Origin: Chrysaora quinquecirrha
Lineage: Eukaryota > Cnidaria > Scyphozoa > Semaeostomeae > Pelagiidae
Assembly: GCA_014526335.1 (NCBI GenBank)
Contig: JACTAT010000221.1
Location: 400,815-464,814, forward strand
Length of the DNA: 64,000 nt
Reading direction: 5' to 3'
Numbering within the stretch: position 1 is the stretch's first letter; every line of letters begins with the position of its first letter. Positions 54,906-64,000 of this stretch are shown here, in pieces. The translations under genes and the position numbers were made by a program. Below the pieces are notes generated by a model. The model saw nothing but the letters and a program-made list of their open reading frames with translations, made no database searches and was not told the origin of the DNA.

Positions 54906-55110
54906 CTTCATCTTCATCTTCATCTTCATCTTCATCTTCATCTTCATCTTCATCTTCATCTTCATCTTCATCTTCATCTTCATCTTCATCTTCATCTTCA
55001 TCTTCATCTTCATCTTCATCTTCATCTTCATCTTCATCTTCATCTTCATCTTCATCTTCATCTTCATCTTCATCTTCATCTTCATCTTCATCTTCATCTT
55101 CATCTTCATC
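54906..55110. repeat. (TTCATC)n hexanucleotide microsatellite, about 34 copies
   Basis: Essentially perfect TTCATC repeats over 205 bp. The (DE)n and (MK)n frames on the minus strand are artefacts. The perfection implies recent expansion or contraction. Confidence 0.97.
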
Positions 55111-56639
55111 AAAAAAGAACGCGAACAAACTTGAATATGACTAACTACTACTGTTGGATTAAGAATAAAAATAAGAAGAAAATTTGTCTTAATGAATCGT
55201 GTCTATTCTCGCGCCTACTTGACTAACTAGGGACCACGCGAGAAGATTATCTTTATACATGTCCATTAACATTGCTTGGATTGTGTCCCTTCTAGCAACA
55301 GCTTCTCTTTTTGGCATACGACGACGGATTTTCTCCTCTTCTGACTGTCTAATTAACATATATACAGAGGCGGATCCAGCCCAAAATTTGAGCAGTTTTC
55401 TCGAGGTTCAGAAAAATTTGACCACCTCCTTTACTTTGTCGGAAATGGGGAAGGGGCAACGCCCTTGTTTGTAATTTTCAACTGATTCTAAATCAGGAAA
55501 AAGAATCGTTATAAAACTTAATTCTGAGAAAATTTTTAAAATTATTCAACTGGAACAGGCGCTTGCTCAGCTCCTCCCTATCGGTAATGGGTTGTGATGG
55601 CCGTCATTCATTATATGGCCTGACTGAAACTTACTTTGAACGAAAGCGATTTTACCATAAATTAAAATAAAATAAATTATTTGCTATCTTTAAATTTCTA
55701 ACCTTCTAAATATTTACCTCCTTTGCTTGACAAGGAGTAATACTTCCATCTACTTCTTCGGAGTTGGCCTTCCTCTGTTTCATTGAGACCAAGCTTCAAG
55801 ATTTTTAGGCACATCACAATAGCAAGAATACACGAAATTTTTTGTTTCCTCAGTATCAATACAAACAAAAGGCAGTAAACACCCAAGATTTAAAAATTGT
55901 TATATTTCATTTTTATATGCTTCCTCTTTCCATCATCCACAAATAATTCCTGATTTGAGACGATTAGACCCCGGAGTCGTGTATACTACTGTTATTAAAC
56001 GTGCCACCATTGATGTATGGCAAACTCAGACGTTTTCGGAACACGTTTAGCAAATGTCTGGAAACTTTTTTTGTCATGATTAGGACTAGTTTCTTTTTTA
56101 GCAATACCATATATAGAGGCTATCTTTAGTACGACAGATGAAGAGAAGGTCCCTGTCAAACATGAAATAATTTGCAGAACGGAATCAATTTGAGAACGAA
56201 ATTAACTCTAAGGATATTCTCCAAAGTGCCCTAGCTCAGAGGACATACAAAAACGTCCAAACTTTCAATGCTCAAGAAAATTTTTTATCGCGGGTTTATT
56301 CCGTGTTATTTTCCTAAAGGATAGAGGGATACTTAAAATGTTATCCATATTTTGATTCACGGATGGATAGTCTGTCTGACTCATCTTTCGTGGAATAGAA
56401 GAAAGCGGAAAACTTCTGACGAAACACGTTAAAAAATGACACCAAACGAATTTTGAAGAACTTCCAGAGCAAATTTCAAGGAATTATATATATAAGAAAA
56501 TTTGATAGAAGAAGACCCTCTCCCGAGGGGTGGCGATCTCGTGCTTCCGACATCTACACCAGGAAACATAATCCCTTAAAAAGTGAGCTATTTCCATCGA
56601 TGTCAGACTTAGATAACCCCTCCAGTGAGAACGATCGAA
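55111..56639. other. No recognisable gene; possible hAT-type end
   Basis: 'cagaggcggatccagcc' near 55365 resembles a terminal word (CAGNGGCGGATCCAG) seen in some hAT non-autonomous elements, but the partner end was not found. The rest is AT-rich without coding features. Confidence 0.35.
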
Positions 56640-56880
56640 TAATGCACATCAGAGACTGGTTAGCCCAAAGTAACCCAGAATCGACAGAAGCTGGGGATAA
56701 AATAAGGGCCATTGCTTGCCTGCCCAACAGGCTTCAAAGCGGGGGGCAAGCCGGAAAATGGTACCACTAACCACACGGGAGGAGTTAGTGTCACAAAATC
56801 GGTTGCCATGGTCACTCCCTTTTTAATATATACAGATTAGCCCTTGACACAAACAAACTAACAAATTCGATTCACTTTTC
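56640..56880. repeat. SINE-like repeat family S, copy 5
   Basis: 'actggttagcccaaagtaac', 'gcttgcctgcccaacagg', 'ggtaccactaaccacac', 'gtgtcacaaaatcggttgcc', 'atggtcactcc' and 'tatatacagattagccctt' occur in family order. Confidence 0.6.
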
Positions 56881-57624
56881 TTTAAAAATTTTCTGGAGCT
56901 GGGATAAATTAAAGAAAGTGTTAATTCACTCAAAAATTCACCAGTTGAGGCCAAAGTTTTGAAAATGATAGATTTAGCCGGATAAAATTGTTGAAAGCAT
57001 TGTTTCTGCCGTGTCGTGCTTTTTCGAAGCGCAAATATGATCGTTCTTTGTGTTGGCTAAAAAATATTGTGAAAAACTATTCTGTTTTTCACTCTATTAA
57101 TGAAGTAAAGCATTACTGAGTGATGTCTTCATTTTATTTCTGCAAAAACCGTTGTACCAATTTTTATGCCCAAACACTAAATTTTGACTTAAGTACGAAG
57201 GTTTCTTTACCGGGTTCCTTTTTTTTGAAACACCCTGTAGGTTTATTCAACCTACCATTTATGAGATAGGGGTGTTTTCAATGTCAGAATGACGACACAA
57301 ATTGTAAAACTATCAATCTAGCGATCCTGAATAAACGTTGACACCAAAATTTCCCATAATATCTCCGAAAAGCGGTTTTAAAGGTCCATTCACTCGGAAA
57401 TAGCCAATTTTGCTTTCATATTTCCATCTTGGTGTTTGTGTTGGTAAATGATGTACAAAATTGACATTTTGAAACTTTTCTAAAAAAAGTTAAAGTGGCA
57501 TCATTAGTGAACTTATGACAAAAATTGAATGCTGACGTTATAAGATCTAAAAAAGATTGCAGATTTTGAGAGACAGTGCAAAACTTGATCATATTTGTGA
57601 GTACAATTTATTTCCCCTCTTGAT
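56881..57624. other. No recognisable gene
   Basis: AT-rich sequence with nothing identifiable. Confidence 0.45.
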
Positions 57625-58030
57625 CTTGATTTTTGTCCTAACCTTAGTCACACTCTTAGTCTTGGGCTTATTATCAGTCTTGGCTTAGATTTAAAATTAA
57701 ACATTATCCTATTTTTTACGTTAACCTGAATCTTAATCAAATCTTAATCTTATTCGTAATCTAAATGTTATCCTTATTCTTAATCTTAAACTTAATGTTC
57801 TTGTAAATTTTAACCTGCAATTTTAATCTTTAATTTGAATCTTAAGCTCCGTAAAATTTAATATTTTAATTGAAATAAAAATTAGGACGAATATTGAATT
57901 GAAAATTGAAATTAAAATTTTTTGTCTGAATTAAAACTAAATTTAAAACGAAAATAGAAATAAAAATTGAAATTGAAATTTCAATTGAATATAAATTGAA
58001 ACGGAAACAAGCATTAAATGAAATTAACTA
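57625..58030. repeat. Low-complexity AATCTTA / GAAATTAAA tract
   Basis: Same succession of 'aatcttaatctta' and 'aaattgaaattaaa' words as at 45470-46400. Confidence 0.7.
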
Positions 58031-58229
58031 TATGATCGTATCGATTGCAATGTAGTGAAATTTCAGAAAAAATACGAAATTTTTTAAAAACATTTTTCGA
58101 TTGCATCAACAATCATCATCAGCTTACAATTACAATCAACAAGTTAGATTTTGTATAGTTAAGCTCAAGGCTGTAATAACAAACGTTAATTAGCTATGAA
58201 AGAACAGCAGTACAACCAAAACATATTAT

Positions 58230-59135
58230 AGAGATTAAAGCTACTCATTTAATGACGGTTTTTTCGATAGCCTCTTTTATCCTGAGCTGGAATTCAGAGG
58301 AGGCTGTCTCCAAGATGACAACATTATCCTCAGAAGTGGCATTTTTGCAGCTTTCTGATTTTTCTAAATGTTGAAAAACATGAGAGGCTAAACAATTTTT
58401 TAATTTTAAAAGATGTAAAACTAAGTTTGATGTTTAAGTCCTTTTTACAATATTAGCCCTTACGTCCTTAAGAAAGGAATTAATTTTGCTTTGTGTTGTC
58501 CTTGAAAAATGTGCAATGCAAGGTAGCTTAAATAACCTAACGTCATCTGTCCTGTGTGAAGAACCATCACTGTATTAGAAGATTGAACCTTATTAAGATA
58601 CTGTTTAACAACCCTGTCGATACCGGAACTGGGAAAGCAGTTTTAAGAAGAATGTTGATAAGTTTAGCGATATCGTCATGAAAACCAGTCCAAGAGTTAT
58701 TTATCTTAAATATCCGGTCAACCAATGTTCTTATTAAAGCCGTCTTAAAAGAAAATGAGCAGAAATTCAAGTAATAAGTAAGCAATCCAGTGTAAGTCTT
58801 CTTGCGGTATACTGTAGTGCCTTGAGAAGGAGTGTTGCTGTTGTCCAGTAGAATACCTAAAAACGGTAACGTCGTTCTTTTTCCCCAAAGTAAACTTAAT
58901 ATTGTTATGTGGTCTCGTGCTAATAAATCCAAAAAAAGCATCAGTTTCAGTATTAAATAAACAAGATATATCATCAACATAGCGCCTATAGAATAAAACC
59001 TTAGGACCTTCATACTCATTTATGCAAATATTTCCGTAATGACCCATAAACAGATGGGCCAAAACAGGAGCGAACGGTTATATCATAGAATCCCAGCATA
59101 CCTGATCGTAGAAAACACCCCTTGAAAAAATAATG
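58230..59135 (-). pseudogene. PLE copy H, RT palm to C-terminus, degraded, minus strand
   Basis: Minus strand: remnant 'FAPVLAHLFMGHYGN' near 59065, an intact catalytic 'YRRYVDDISCLF', 'TLGKKN', then after a shift 'LPFLGILLDNS', 'VYRKKTYTGLLTYYLNFCSF', 'ALIRTLVDRIFKINNSW' and 'FHDDIAKLINILLKTAFP' to 58567. Further on are 'KLPCIAHFS', 'NCLASHVFQHLEKSESC' and 'DNVVILETASSEFQLRIKEA', the end of the endonuclease. The GIY-YIG core itself appears deleted. Related to copy G, since the 'GLLTxxxxFxSFSxKxxLIRT' motifs match. Confidence 0.75.
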
Positions 59136-59159
59136 GTTTTGGGTAGTAGCAAATACAAA

Positions 59160-59560
59160 TTATTTCCTTTAGTTGGCCTAACCTCGGCCTTTAAAAGCAT
59201 TTCCATCACGAAAATTGTTGAAATAAAAAAGTTTGACAGGAAAAGATTCCCTACCTAAAGGAGTCAAACTCCCTACGACAGAGTTGCAGCTTATGAGACA
59301 TGGCACCTTAGCGACTGTGGTACTCCGCCTTGAAAGAATCTATTGATATCCCGGTATAGAAATCGATGGACCAATTGTTCAAATAGGCGCCAATGACACA
59401 CATCAAAGAAGGGTTAGCCCGAATTACCCCTAGAAGTAATAGCAGTTTGCAAAAAAAAGGCGAGGACACGGTTACCCAACAGTCAACTGACCAAGGAGAA
59501 ATTTTGAAAAGCGTTCATTCCCAAGTTTTGAGGAACCGCGATTCGAGTTAATTCCTTTGC
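59160..59560. repeat. SINE-like repeat family S, copy 6
   Basis: 'tcggcctttaaaagcatttc', then a decayed tRNA-like head (59250-59330, minus), 'aggcgccaatgacacac' and 'aagggttagcccgaattacc'. It lies between PLE copy H and the ISL2EU-type element. Confidence 0.6.
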
Positions 59561-59765
59561 CTCCACAGTTCCCGTTTGTTCCTAGAGGGGGTGTCTTCTA
59601 GCCTTTTACATTTCGGAGAGATTTTGGAATCAAGGAAGCAATATGAATTTAACCCTTGCGATCAATATTCTCATAAACTTAAGATCTGTGATTAAATTAA
59701 TTCGCAACAAGATATTTTAACTACAAATTTCAAACAGAGAAGAAATGGGGGATAGACGTATATAT

Positions 59766-60021
59766 ACCACTTCGACTAACAGCGGCCTCCATTTCCAAAG
59801 GGGCCTGGGCGTAAGAATTCTTGGGGTGAAAGAATTTCTCGACTTCTGTTATCGCAAGAAGGAAGCTTCGGATCTCTATCAAACAGGAAATTTTTATCAC
59901 TGATATTTCACTGTTATTTTCAATTAAGTAAAATTCTTGTGGCTTGTTATTCTCGGATAAGTACTTGGCTCTGGCAAGTCACAAGTATTGTCGTTATCTT
60001 GCCATTCTTGGTCTGGCATTT
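59766..60021. repeat. Left TIR of ISL2EU-type element
   Basis: Starts 'accacttcgactaac' and runs to 'ggtctggcattta'. About 90% matched by the reverse complement of 63460-63745, which has an extra segment of about 30 bp near 63520-63550. Confidence 0.9.
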
Positions 60022-60050
60022 ATTGCTAGGCCCTGTCTGTGTAAAAAATT

Positions 60051-61751
60051 ATGCATGCGGATCTAAAAAAGATATCTGGCATGAAGATCGACGAATTGAA
60101 ATACTTTCTGCGTCTCCGTAGGCTCAAAGTCAGTGGTAAGAAAGCTGAATTGGTTGCAAGAGTGTTTGTGGCTGTGAAAAATGACGTTCCACTTGTAAAC
60201 TCCGCTGAAGAAGTTGAGCGTGAAATCGCTAATGAATACAAGTCAAAGCTTGTCATTGAAGGGTATGAGATTCCAGAGCCGTTTGGATTACAACAAGATT
60301 GGCTTGATGAAGAAAATGGTGTGAAGTTCTGGCCAGTTACTATGTATTCAGAATTGAACTTCTGTGCTTTTCTTCCGATTGAGCTTGCCAGCAGTGACCT
60401 TAGTGACTAAAAAACATCTAAAGCATGTTGTTACTACTCACAAGTATGGTTATCCACACTTCAGTTTCTTAACATCTGTGGTGATAGCAAGAACTATTTT
60501 CTGAAGGGTACCTGCAGACCCTCCAAGCGTATCAATGATGCACAACATAAGTTTTGGATATGTTTGTCAAAACATCTGGCAAAATCATATGCACCCACTT
60601 TACTTGCATGGCTTGTTTGTCGCAGACGTGTAACCACATTGCTGCAGCACTTTTTCGTGTTGTGACAGCCAGCAGAATGGGTCTGAAAAATCCCTCCTGC
60701 ACTTCAACAGCTTTTCAGTGGCTTCCAAACAACAAAAATGTTGGTTACATGAAAGTGAAGGGCATGAAGTTGAAAGAAGTTATTTTGGACAGCGTGGAAA
60801 AAAGAAGACAGAGCTTAATTGCTCACCGAAGAAAACCATAACCCCATTGCAAGCTTTTCATACAGCATAAGTCTGGAAAGTATGGCTGCTTCTTTGGGTG
60901 TGGTCTGCAATGAATCAGACAATATGTTTTTTACTGCCCTGCCAAAAGAAAGACCTGCAAAAAAGATGACAAGCCAAAAGAGACTTTAAATTCGTTGGAC
61001 GACTGTTTCAGTATGTCTCAAAGTAAGGATGATTTTGCTCAAAGTATGAAGAAAGTTACCAAAAGGCAATTGTAAATCAATCGAAGTTCTGACACATGGT
61101 CGGTCTACGAACCCAAAATAGTTTAATTTAGAAAACATTTCATTAAAGCTTCCAAAGCCCATGATGTTAAAACTAAGCTTGCTTCTTTGAAAAGAGCTGG
61201 AAGCATTGACATACATCGAGATGGCATATTCAGTGCCATATCATGTGATGCCTCAATCAATTCAGAAATACCAGCACTGAAATATGGAAGATCCATGGAA
61301 GCAGATGCAGTAAACTGTTTCATGGAGATTTTCAAGGAAACACATAAGAATGGTAGGGCAGCAGAATGTGGTCTTTTTCTCTCTAAAGACATGCCATATG
61401 TTGGTGGAAGCCCTGACAGAATCATAACATGTGACTGTTGTGGAAGTTCTTGCTTGGAAGTTAAATGTAAACTCATTAAGACACACAACTCCAACTGATC
61501 CCGAGGTTGATCTTCCATTTTGGAAGAGAACTGATGGAATTGTTTCTCTTAATAACACTCACAAATGTTTCACGCAATGCGAAGTACAAATGGCTGTTAC
61601 TGGACTTCCATCCTGTTATTTCTATGTTTGGACAGCACATGGGTCATATATTCAAAAGATCGAGTTTGATAATGATATCTGGCAACTGTTAATGCGAAAT
61701 TTCAAAGACTTCTACTTTAATCATTATATTCCTCATTTATATAAAACTTAA
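60051..61751 (+). pseudogene. SAP-SWIM-YqaJ nuclease of ISL2EU-type element (broken)
   Basis: The first ATG inside the TIR edge (60051) opens a SAP domain: 'MKIDELKYFLRLRRLKVSGK' with 'KAELVARVF', a DNA-binding helix-extended loop-helix. The frame stops at 60410. In another register 60554-60841 carries a SWIM zinc finger ('ICTHFTCMACLSQTCNHIAA'). Then 61187-61498 has the YqaJ/lambda-exonuclease core: 'LKYGRSMEADAVNCFMEIFK', 'GLFLSKDMPYVGGSPDRIIT' and 'CLEVKC', with the D...ExK-type metal ligands. The C-terminal part 'GLPSCYFYVWTAHG' continues in a third register to 61751. The protein family is a type II restriction-like nuclease. At least three frame breaks are needed to join the pieces, unless introns are present. 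Confidence 0.8.
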
Positions 61752-61861
61752 TTGCTAGTCTACAAGTAACTTTTTAGCTTTGCCTAAGAACAAAAGAAAA
61801 CAGAATGAAAAATAGTTATCATTGTCACTGAATTAATAATGACTGTCTTGGCTGAATGTTG

Positions 61862-63402
61862 CATAAAGATTCACATTTTCTAACAATGTCATCCACCTAT
61901 GGAAGCCTATTGATTGGGAGTGTGCTTTCCAGAATTTTAAACTCTTTGATCCTGTTTATTGCCCTCTCGTCACGTATGCGTAAGTTTGCTACCTCCTTTG
62001 TAGTTCTGCATTCATCTGAAGTCATTTGTGACTTCACTCGATCACCTGGTGGAATGCTCAGACTATAGTAGTAGTGCAGGAGGGTCTTCCTATATTTTAA
62101 TACCTCTATCCGCTATGATTTCATCACCATACTCTAGATGGTTATAAAAGTTACTATCTCTGAAAATGTACTGGTCAGTTGTTCTCCCACCACAGCAGTC
62201 AGATATGAACATTATGTACCCACTAGGTGCAATTGCAACTAAAAACTTTACGGTGTTGTGCTTCTTGTAGTCGGACCAAGTGGCTGCCTGAATGTTAAGT
62301 GACTTTGACCTTTCAATAAAGATCTCCGTGCAGTCAATAATGTACCTTGTTTTTCTGTGTTTTGGTTTGAACATGCTAGGTAGATTTGAATACACTGTTT
62401 CCTTTGGGAGCCAAATGAGAAGGCTGTCTCCAAATAATTTGCTTAATAATTTGATCCAACTGGCAAAAATGCTACAGCAAGTGCTTGCTGGTATCCAAAA
62501 CCTGTCAAATAAGTCTTCATTCATAAGGCCAAGTTGCAAATGCACCAGTGTTAGAATGAACTGATCCTTTCCTCTAATTTTCTGGGATCTTGTTGAAATT
62601 TACGATTTTTGGATGTCAAAGTCCGCTTGCTACCTCCCCAAAATACAGTAGCTGCTATACCTGGCTTAACCCAGCTAAAAAATAAATTAAAGAATACAAT
62701 CGTTTGGATACGAGTGTAAAATTTCATCTTGGAGTCTGATTTAATATAAGTCCAAGAAAATGGCTATGTTGCAGCTCTTGCAATTGTGATTTTTTCTTGA
62801 AAGTTCACCAACTTTCAGTTTTTTTTCCTCAACAGTCAGGTCATTCCATTTCTTTGTAAGGGTCTCGATTGCTGAATCCTTTTCCTTACAGTTCTGCAAT
62901 GTAGCTTTGGGATATTCTGCAATGAGTCTCCTTAAACTCATTGCAGATGTCCCAAAGCTCTTCATTCCGCGTAAGAAAGTCTTCTTGTAATGGCTGGTCC
63001 TCTTCTGTCATCTCATAATCACATTCAGCTCTTTGATCCATTGCTGTTTGTCGCACTAAATTTCTTCGTGCTTTTTTAGTTGGTCTCTCATAACCCAAAT
63101 TGATAGTTGGATTTGGGTTTGCAAGAGTAGGCTTAGCATTAACAGAATGTTGAGAGCAAACCATATCACTTTCTCCCGGTGCCCATGCTGTATTTTAAGC
63201 TGTTGTTCTTTTCATCAGCCTGGTCCATTCCTGCCTTAAACCATCTTGCACTGTTTTCTTGGGAAGCGATAAAGTGTGAATGGTGGTGGACATGAGCAGT
63301 TTTCATGAAGATCATCGTGTTTAGAGCAGACTTGTTTTTTCCATTTCTTATCCTTTACTGACTGTTAAAACAGCCGATTACGGCACAAGTCCCATTAACC
63401 AT
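61862..63402 (-). pseudogene. DDE_4-type (Harbinger/ISL2EU) transposase, broken
   Basis: Minus strand. From ATG at 63402, 'CAVIGCFNSQ' and, after a shift, a 'CSKHDD..CSCPPPFTLYRFP' segment form a THAP-like zinc-binding region. An acidic/charged linker follows (63164-62741, 'KKWNDLTVEEKKLKVGEL'). The catalytic domain at 62545-62090 contains 'YIIDCTEIFIERSKSLNIQA' (first Asp), 'TWSDYKKHNTVKFLVAIAP' and 'GDEIIADRGIKI' (second Asp). A stop falls at 62090. In the next register 'SIPPGDRVKSQMTSDECRTT' and 'EVANLRIRDERAINRIKEF' follow, where the Glu of DER is the likely third catalytic residue. A further stop precedes 'VDDIVRKCESLC'. All three catalytic acids survive, spread over two registers. Confidence 0.8.
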
Positions 63403-63459
63403 CTTCGACGTCCTTCCCTTTTCAAGTTCAAACCAGACAGCTCTTACTTTGTGCGGGCC

Positions 63460-63745
63460 TAAATGCCAAACCAAGAATGGCAAGATATTATACAATATTG
63501 TGACTTGCCAGAGCCAAGTACTTATAGTCTATAGAAGCTTTGAAGAAAGCTGTTCCGAGAATAACAAGCCACAAAAATGTAACTTAATTGAAAATAACAG
63601 TGAGATATCAGTGATAAAAATTTAGTGTTTGATAGAGATCCGAAGCTTCCTTGTTGCGATAACAGAAGTTGAGGAATTCTTTCACCCCAAAATTTCTTTC
63701 GCCCAGGCCCCGTTGGAAAAAGAGGCCGCGGTTAGTCGAAGTGGT
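63460..63745. repeat. Right TIR of ISL2EU-type element
   Basis: Reverse complement of the left TIR with scattered substitutions and one internal insertion. Ends 'gttagtcgaagtggt' at 63745. Confidence 0.9.
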
Positions 63746-63869
63746 GCATTATGGCGCCAGCTATGTCTGTATCTAACATATAAGACGGCTCCTCCGCGGA
63801 CAGGACCCGTAACTGGACGGCCCTCTTCTATCAGTCCATTGAAATGACTTATAATTTTTCGTTTTTGAT
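63746..63869. other. Right flank of the ISL2EU-type element
   Basis: No gene recognised. GC-rich 'cctccgcggacaggacccg' near 63790. Confidence 0.4.
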
Positions 63870-63948
63870 GTTTAGATCGTCATTACACCTCATGCACAAC
63901 TGGTTCGCACTGGCACTGGAGATTTGCACCAGTGATGGCGATCTAAAC
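63870..63948. other. Hairpin with 17-bp stem
   Basis: 'gtttagatcgtcattac' (63870-63886) pairs with 'gtgatggcgatctaaac' (63932-63948), with two G-T positions. The loop of 45 nt includes 'ctggttcgcactgg', giving a further short stem. It could be a small foldback element or a structured RNA. Nothing further can be said from the sequence. Confidence 0.6.
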
Positions 63949-64000
63949 AGTTGAAAACTTTCCTTTTCTTGCAATTTTGGATGGAATCCGTACCGGCAAG

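Larger units (their letters stand above)
59766..63745. mobile_element. ISL2EU-type (PIF/Harbinger-related) DNA transposon, 4.0 kb
   Basis: Long TIRs (59766-60021 and 63460-63745) bracket two converging genes: SAP/SWIM/YqaJ nuclease on the plus strand and a DDE_4-type transposase with an N-terminal zinc-finger-like segment on the minus strand. This pairing is characteristic of ISL2EU elements. Both genes have frameshifts or stops, so it is no longer autonomous. The exact target duplication could not be fixed; the termini meet 'at'-rich flanks. Confidence 0.85.

Noticed and set aside
54885..55128. (DE)n and (MK)n repeat proteins
   Set aside because: Direct translation of a perfect hexanucleotide microsatellite.
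55365..55382. hAT element
   Set aside because: Only one end-like word was seen; no partner terminus or target duplication could be found.

Overview
The window looks like repeat-dense nuclear DNA from a marine invertebrate, most plausibly a cnidarian. It is AT-rich and has no prokaryotic signals. It holds several Penelope-like (PLE) retroelement lineages with GIY-YIG endonucleases, an ISL2EU-type DNA transposon, Ty3/gypsy, CACTA-, MULE- and Harbinger-like elements, non-LTR fragments, tRNA-headed SINE-like repeats and many minisatellites. The taxonomic assignment is an inference. No complete host gene is visible. One convincing host-type fragment is a short signal-peptide exon with a splice donor at 25337-25397. 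A weaker two-exon candidate lies at 21336-21835.

Layout. 0-10.4 kb: a PLE complex. An inverted 3' piece is joined head-to-head to a 5' piece (0.9-2.0 kb). A 1.49 kb CACTA-like element, an RT piece and a 0.33 kb MITE follow, then a nearly full-length copy A (4.37-7.5 kb) and a second PLE lineage, copy C (7.56-9.63 kb). Copy C runs straight into a 238-bp tandem array. 11.3-15.4 kb: minisatellites and repeats. 15.5-21.1 kb: a minus-strand gypsy element with an internal tandem duplication, a large palindromic MULE-like element carrying a 10-bp target duplication, and a second 238-bp array. 26.8-29.4 kb: a third PLE lineage in head-to-head copies E and D. 30.4-38.8 kb: foldback and minisatellite-ended elements and a Harbinger-like MITE. 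38.8-42.6 kb: PLE copies F (-) and G (+). 42.9-52.6 kb: LINE fragments, one split by a TIR element, and SINE-like repeats. 58.3-59.1 kb: PLE copy H (-). 59.77-63.75 kb: an ISL2EU-type transposon with about 250-bp TIRs, a SAP/SWIM/YqaJ gene on one strand and a DDE transposase on the other, both broken.

The most interesting system is a set of hammerhead-ribozyme-like motifs. Type I hammerheads with very short, palindromic stem III segments sit in the 3' regions of copies A, B, D and E. The 238-bp tandem repeats (9.74-10.4 and 20.6-21.1 kb) combine a hammerhead core, whose predicted cut falls once per unit, with tRNA-like A and B boxes. The second array starts, within a base or so, at the predicted self-cleavage site. 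This resembles a retrozyme-like non-autonomous element that may be mobilised by PLE machinery. The folds were made by eye and need computation and experiment.
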